Shown piece after piece: positions 5,851 to 7,304 of a DNA stretch of 7,304 nucleotides. Position numbers and translations under genes: made by a program. Under the pieces are notes generated by a model. The model saw only the letters and a program-made list of their open reading frames with translations, had not been told where the DNA came from and ran no database searches. The DNA lies in NCBI GenBank assembly GCA_947575425.1, contig CANPNQ010000048.1, forward strand, positions 1-7,304, in the 5' to 3' direction. This stretch comes from an uncultured Erysipelotrichaceae bacterium (GTDB taxonomy: Bacteria > Bacillota_I > Bacilli_A > Erysipelotrichales > Erysipelotrichaceae). Numbering within the stretch: position 1 is the stretch's first letter; each line of letters begins with the position of its first letter.

Positions 5851-6834
5851 TCATTCCTTATTTTCATTTTCCGCTCTGCTTATTCGTAATTGTTTGATCA
5901 GCGGATGATGTAGTAAATTGCGGCAGAGAAAATAAAGCATCAGATAACGCATACAGGCAATCGCCGCAAATAACAGTTTGACTGCTGTCGGGATAAAAGC
6001 ATTTTGAAACAACTGGATATAGGTCACATAGGATAAGCCAAGACGGATAAACTCCCCTCCTCCTCCCGCATAGATCAAATAGGGACTCCATTTTCTGCCC
6101 ATATACATCATAATGATCGGTACCGTCCATAACAGTGCGGAAAACAAGCATTCGGAAAACAGCTGATATTGAATGGCATGCAGTCCTTCCCTGTATTCGG
6201 GAAGCCGATTTCCCATCACTCCCAACACTACAAAAATGGCAATCATACTGAGATAAAGACATAAAGCCAGAGTAATTGAGGATCTCTTTAACAGTGCGAC
6301 GATCCTCTGATCTGTTTGGGAAAGCGGAATGACGTTAGGAAGCTCTTCCACCGACTCCAGATCTGCCAGCTCCTGATCAAATAATTCATTCATGCTCCAA
6401 ATACTGCGAATCGTAGAAGAAAATGTCAAGCGCAAGCCTCCATAGATCAACATGACACACTTAAGCAGAAACAACACGGTAAACGCATATCGATCCAATA
6501 CAGGCTCCCATGTGAGGGAAAACAGCACCGATACATCCTTGTATAAATAAACACTGACCAGCAGGCACAGCCAATACACTATCCGCCCCATCCGATTGTA
6601 TTTCCATAGCAATCTCAGCGCAAAGCTCCACAGGAACAATGTGCCAAGTACATAGAGGGAAACGCGCACATAACATTCATGATCAATATTTGTCATGCGC
6701 GAAATAAGATAAAAACTCAATGCGGAATAGAGTAAAAGAGCAAGAAAAAGCAACAGGGAAAGAAAACGCAGATCCTGCTTGCCCTGTCGCTGACGCTTGC
6801 GATATTGTTTCTGATGGTTACTGGGACGCCCCAT
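5851..6834 (-). CDS. Polytopic membrane protein of unknown function
   Basis: 327 residues from ATG 6834. I do not recognise the family. The N-terminus (1-23) is strongly basic ([14 protein letters not shown]) and should stay in the cytoplasm. Seven or so hydrophobic spans follow, at roughly 24-45, 56-77, 85-99, 114-138, 186-207, 226-245 and 284-304. A more acidic soluble loop lies at about 145-180 ([18 protein letters not shown]) between spans four and five. No catalytic motif, ATP-binding site or transporter signature is seen; YAGGGGEF (about 255-262) is an unusual glycine run near a membrane edge. The start is chosen because GAGGTG lies 6 nt upstream, while an in-frame ATG at 6855 has no ribosome site and lies within about 10 nt of the predicted transcript start. 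It is 53 bp upstream of deoC with no terminator between, so it may be co-transcribed with deoC and glyA. Confidence 0.8.
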   Translation of the reverse strand: MGRPSNHQKQYRKRQRQGKQDLRFLSLLLFLALLLYSALSFYLISRMTNIDHECYVRVSLYVLGTLFLWSFALRLLWKYNRMGRIVYWLCLLVSVYLYKDVSVLFSLTWEPVLDRYAFTVLFLLKCVMLIYGGLRLTFSSTIRSIWSMNELFDQELADLESVEELPNVIPLSQTDQRIVALLKRSSITLALCLYLSMIAIFVVLGVMGNRLPEYREGLHAIQYQLFSECLFSALLWTVPIIMMYMGRKWSPYLIYAGGGGEFIRLGLSYVTYIQLFQNAFIPTAVKLLFAAIACMRYLMLYFLCRNLLHHPLIKQLRISRAENENKE

Positions 6835-6842
6835 GCGCTTCA

Positions 6843-6887
6843 CCTCATTTCCCATTGGTTTTGTCTACCATTATAACGGAAATGAGG
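6843..6887 (-). repeat. Perfect 10-bp inverted repeat bracketing the promoter -10 box
   Basis: CCTCATTTCC (6878-6887) and GGAAATGAGG (6843-6852) are exact reverse complements 25 bp apart. The first arm lies in the spacer between -35 and -10. The second lies over the ribosome site of the membrane-protein gene. A dimeric repressor site is one reading. For transcripts starting further upstream, the pairing would hide the ribosome site. Confidence 0.6.
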
Positions 6888-6898
6888 CAGTTTGCCAA
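6870..6898 (-). promoter_or_regulatory. Sigma-A promoter of the membrane-protein gene
   Basis: On the minus strand TTGGCA (6893-6898, 5 of 6 matches), exactly 17 bp, then a perfect TATAAT (6870-6875). The predicted start is near 6864, about 30 nt before ATG 6834. This is one of the two best promoters in the window and could drive the membrane gene, deoC and glyA together. Confidence 0.75.
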
Positions 6899-7022
6899 AT
6901 GATTTCTGGTAAACTGTTTTCACCCATATATACTCTTTGGACGTATCCGAAAGATGTCTGACTTTGGTATGGAAGGAGCTTTTCAGCGAAGCTGATGTTG
7001 AAGGTATGCTTCCGCTTGTGAG

Positions 7023-7304
7023 TTACCCCTGTGAGTCATCATGCAAAGCTTCCAGTTCAGATGGATTTAAAAATTCCGGATTGGGTTTATCGAAATAGTT
7101 GCCCGCATTGGGTGAGAACGCATTGTGAGAGCCTTCTCCTAAACCGAAATCCTTGATCTCCTGCGGTTCCTTCAGCGTATGCAAAATCCCCTTGAGAATG
7201 CCGATATTTTCCCGCTTGCCTGCGATGATATAATGAAACACTTCACGCGCCCCTGCATCATCGATCTTCGCTTCCATTTCCTGATACAAGCGAATCTGCC
7301 TTTC
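7023..7304 (-). CDS. Partial protein, possibly ferritin-like/rubrerythrin-related, N-terminus beyond the window
   Basis: The frame is open to base 7304 and ends at TAA 7023-7025; 93 C-terminal codons are visible. There is no ribosome site in view, so the start lies outside the window. The first 45 residues form two helices joined by DDAG: one with ERQIRLYQEMEAKI, the next with REVFHYIIAGKRENIGILKG. Their spacing recalls the last two helices of rubrerythrin-type four-helix bundles, where the final helix normally carries an ExxH-type iron-ligand motif. Here that position reads KREN, so the ligand His is Asn and the site may not bind metal. The tail is Pro-, Asn- and Phe-rich (NAGNYFDKPNPEFLNPSELE) and is unlike standard rubrerythrin. 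The fold is an inference at low confidence; that it is a real gene is likely. No terminator is evident in the 188 bp before the next gene. Confidence 0.6.
   Translation of the reverse strand, partial: ERQIRLYQEMEAKIDDAGAREVFHYIIAGKRENIGILKGILHTLKEPQEIKDFGLGEGSHNAFSPNAGNYFDKPNPEFLNPSELEALHDDSQG

Noticed and set aside
6961..7022. Hairpin TCAGC/GCTGA and repeated CATACC after the right-edge gene
   Set aside because: No U-tract follows on the minus strand, so it is not a terminator, and the repeats are short and unconnected.

Overview
The window looks like chromosomal DNA of a low-to-moderate GC Bacillota. Shine-Dalgarno sequences are strong (AAGGAG, GGAGG, AAAGGA), promoters are sigma-A-like, and rho-independent terminators are plentiful. 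The mix of genes would fit a gut Erysipelotrichia or Clostridia species, perhaps close to [Clostridium] innocuum, but that placement is inference from general feel and not from a marker gene.

Left part (1-2400), minus strand. A sigma-A promoter (TTGACA, 17 bp, TATGAT) drives an ECF-type sigma factor (1011-2042). The sigma factor carries a roughly 160-residue C-terminal extension with one predicted membrane span, so it may be membrane-tethered. Its transcript should end at a terminator (945-978). Beyond that terminator lies an ECF-looking promoter (TGAACC ... CGTATA). It drives a gene for a secreted protein with a signal peptide that runs off the left edge (1-775). A simple reading is a sigma factor with an adjacent target gene. 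Upstream of the sigma gene, an extended -10 promoter, a long-range stem with a C-rich loop and a terminator delimit a candidate small RNA of about 117 nt (2211-2328, minus).

Middle (2400-3470), plus strand. A small XRE-type repressor-like protein (2443-2793) has its own terminator. It is followed by about 300 bp without a convincing gene, then an 82-residue protein with 12 cysteines (3146-3394), also with a terminator. A structured element of unknown role sits at 3592-3650.

Right part (3716-7304), minus strand. In transcription order this holds a gene cut by the right edge (ferritin-like at low confidence, 7023-7304), a polytopic membrane protein of unknown function (5851-6834), deoC (5135-5797), and glyA (3822-5048) with a terminator at 3716-3752. 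Candidate promoters precede the membrane gene and glyA, and a bare extended -10 precedes deoC, so the three genes may be partly co-transcribed with internal promoters. deoC (deoxyribose-phosphate breakdown) and glyA (one-carbon units for purine and thymidylate synthesis) are core nucleotide metabolism; the membrane gene adds no obvious functional link.

The most interesting part is the left half: a possibly membrane-anchored ECF sigma factor, a nearby secreted candidate target behind its own atypical promoter, and an adjacent unannotated small RNA.
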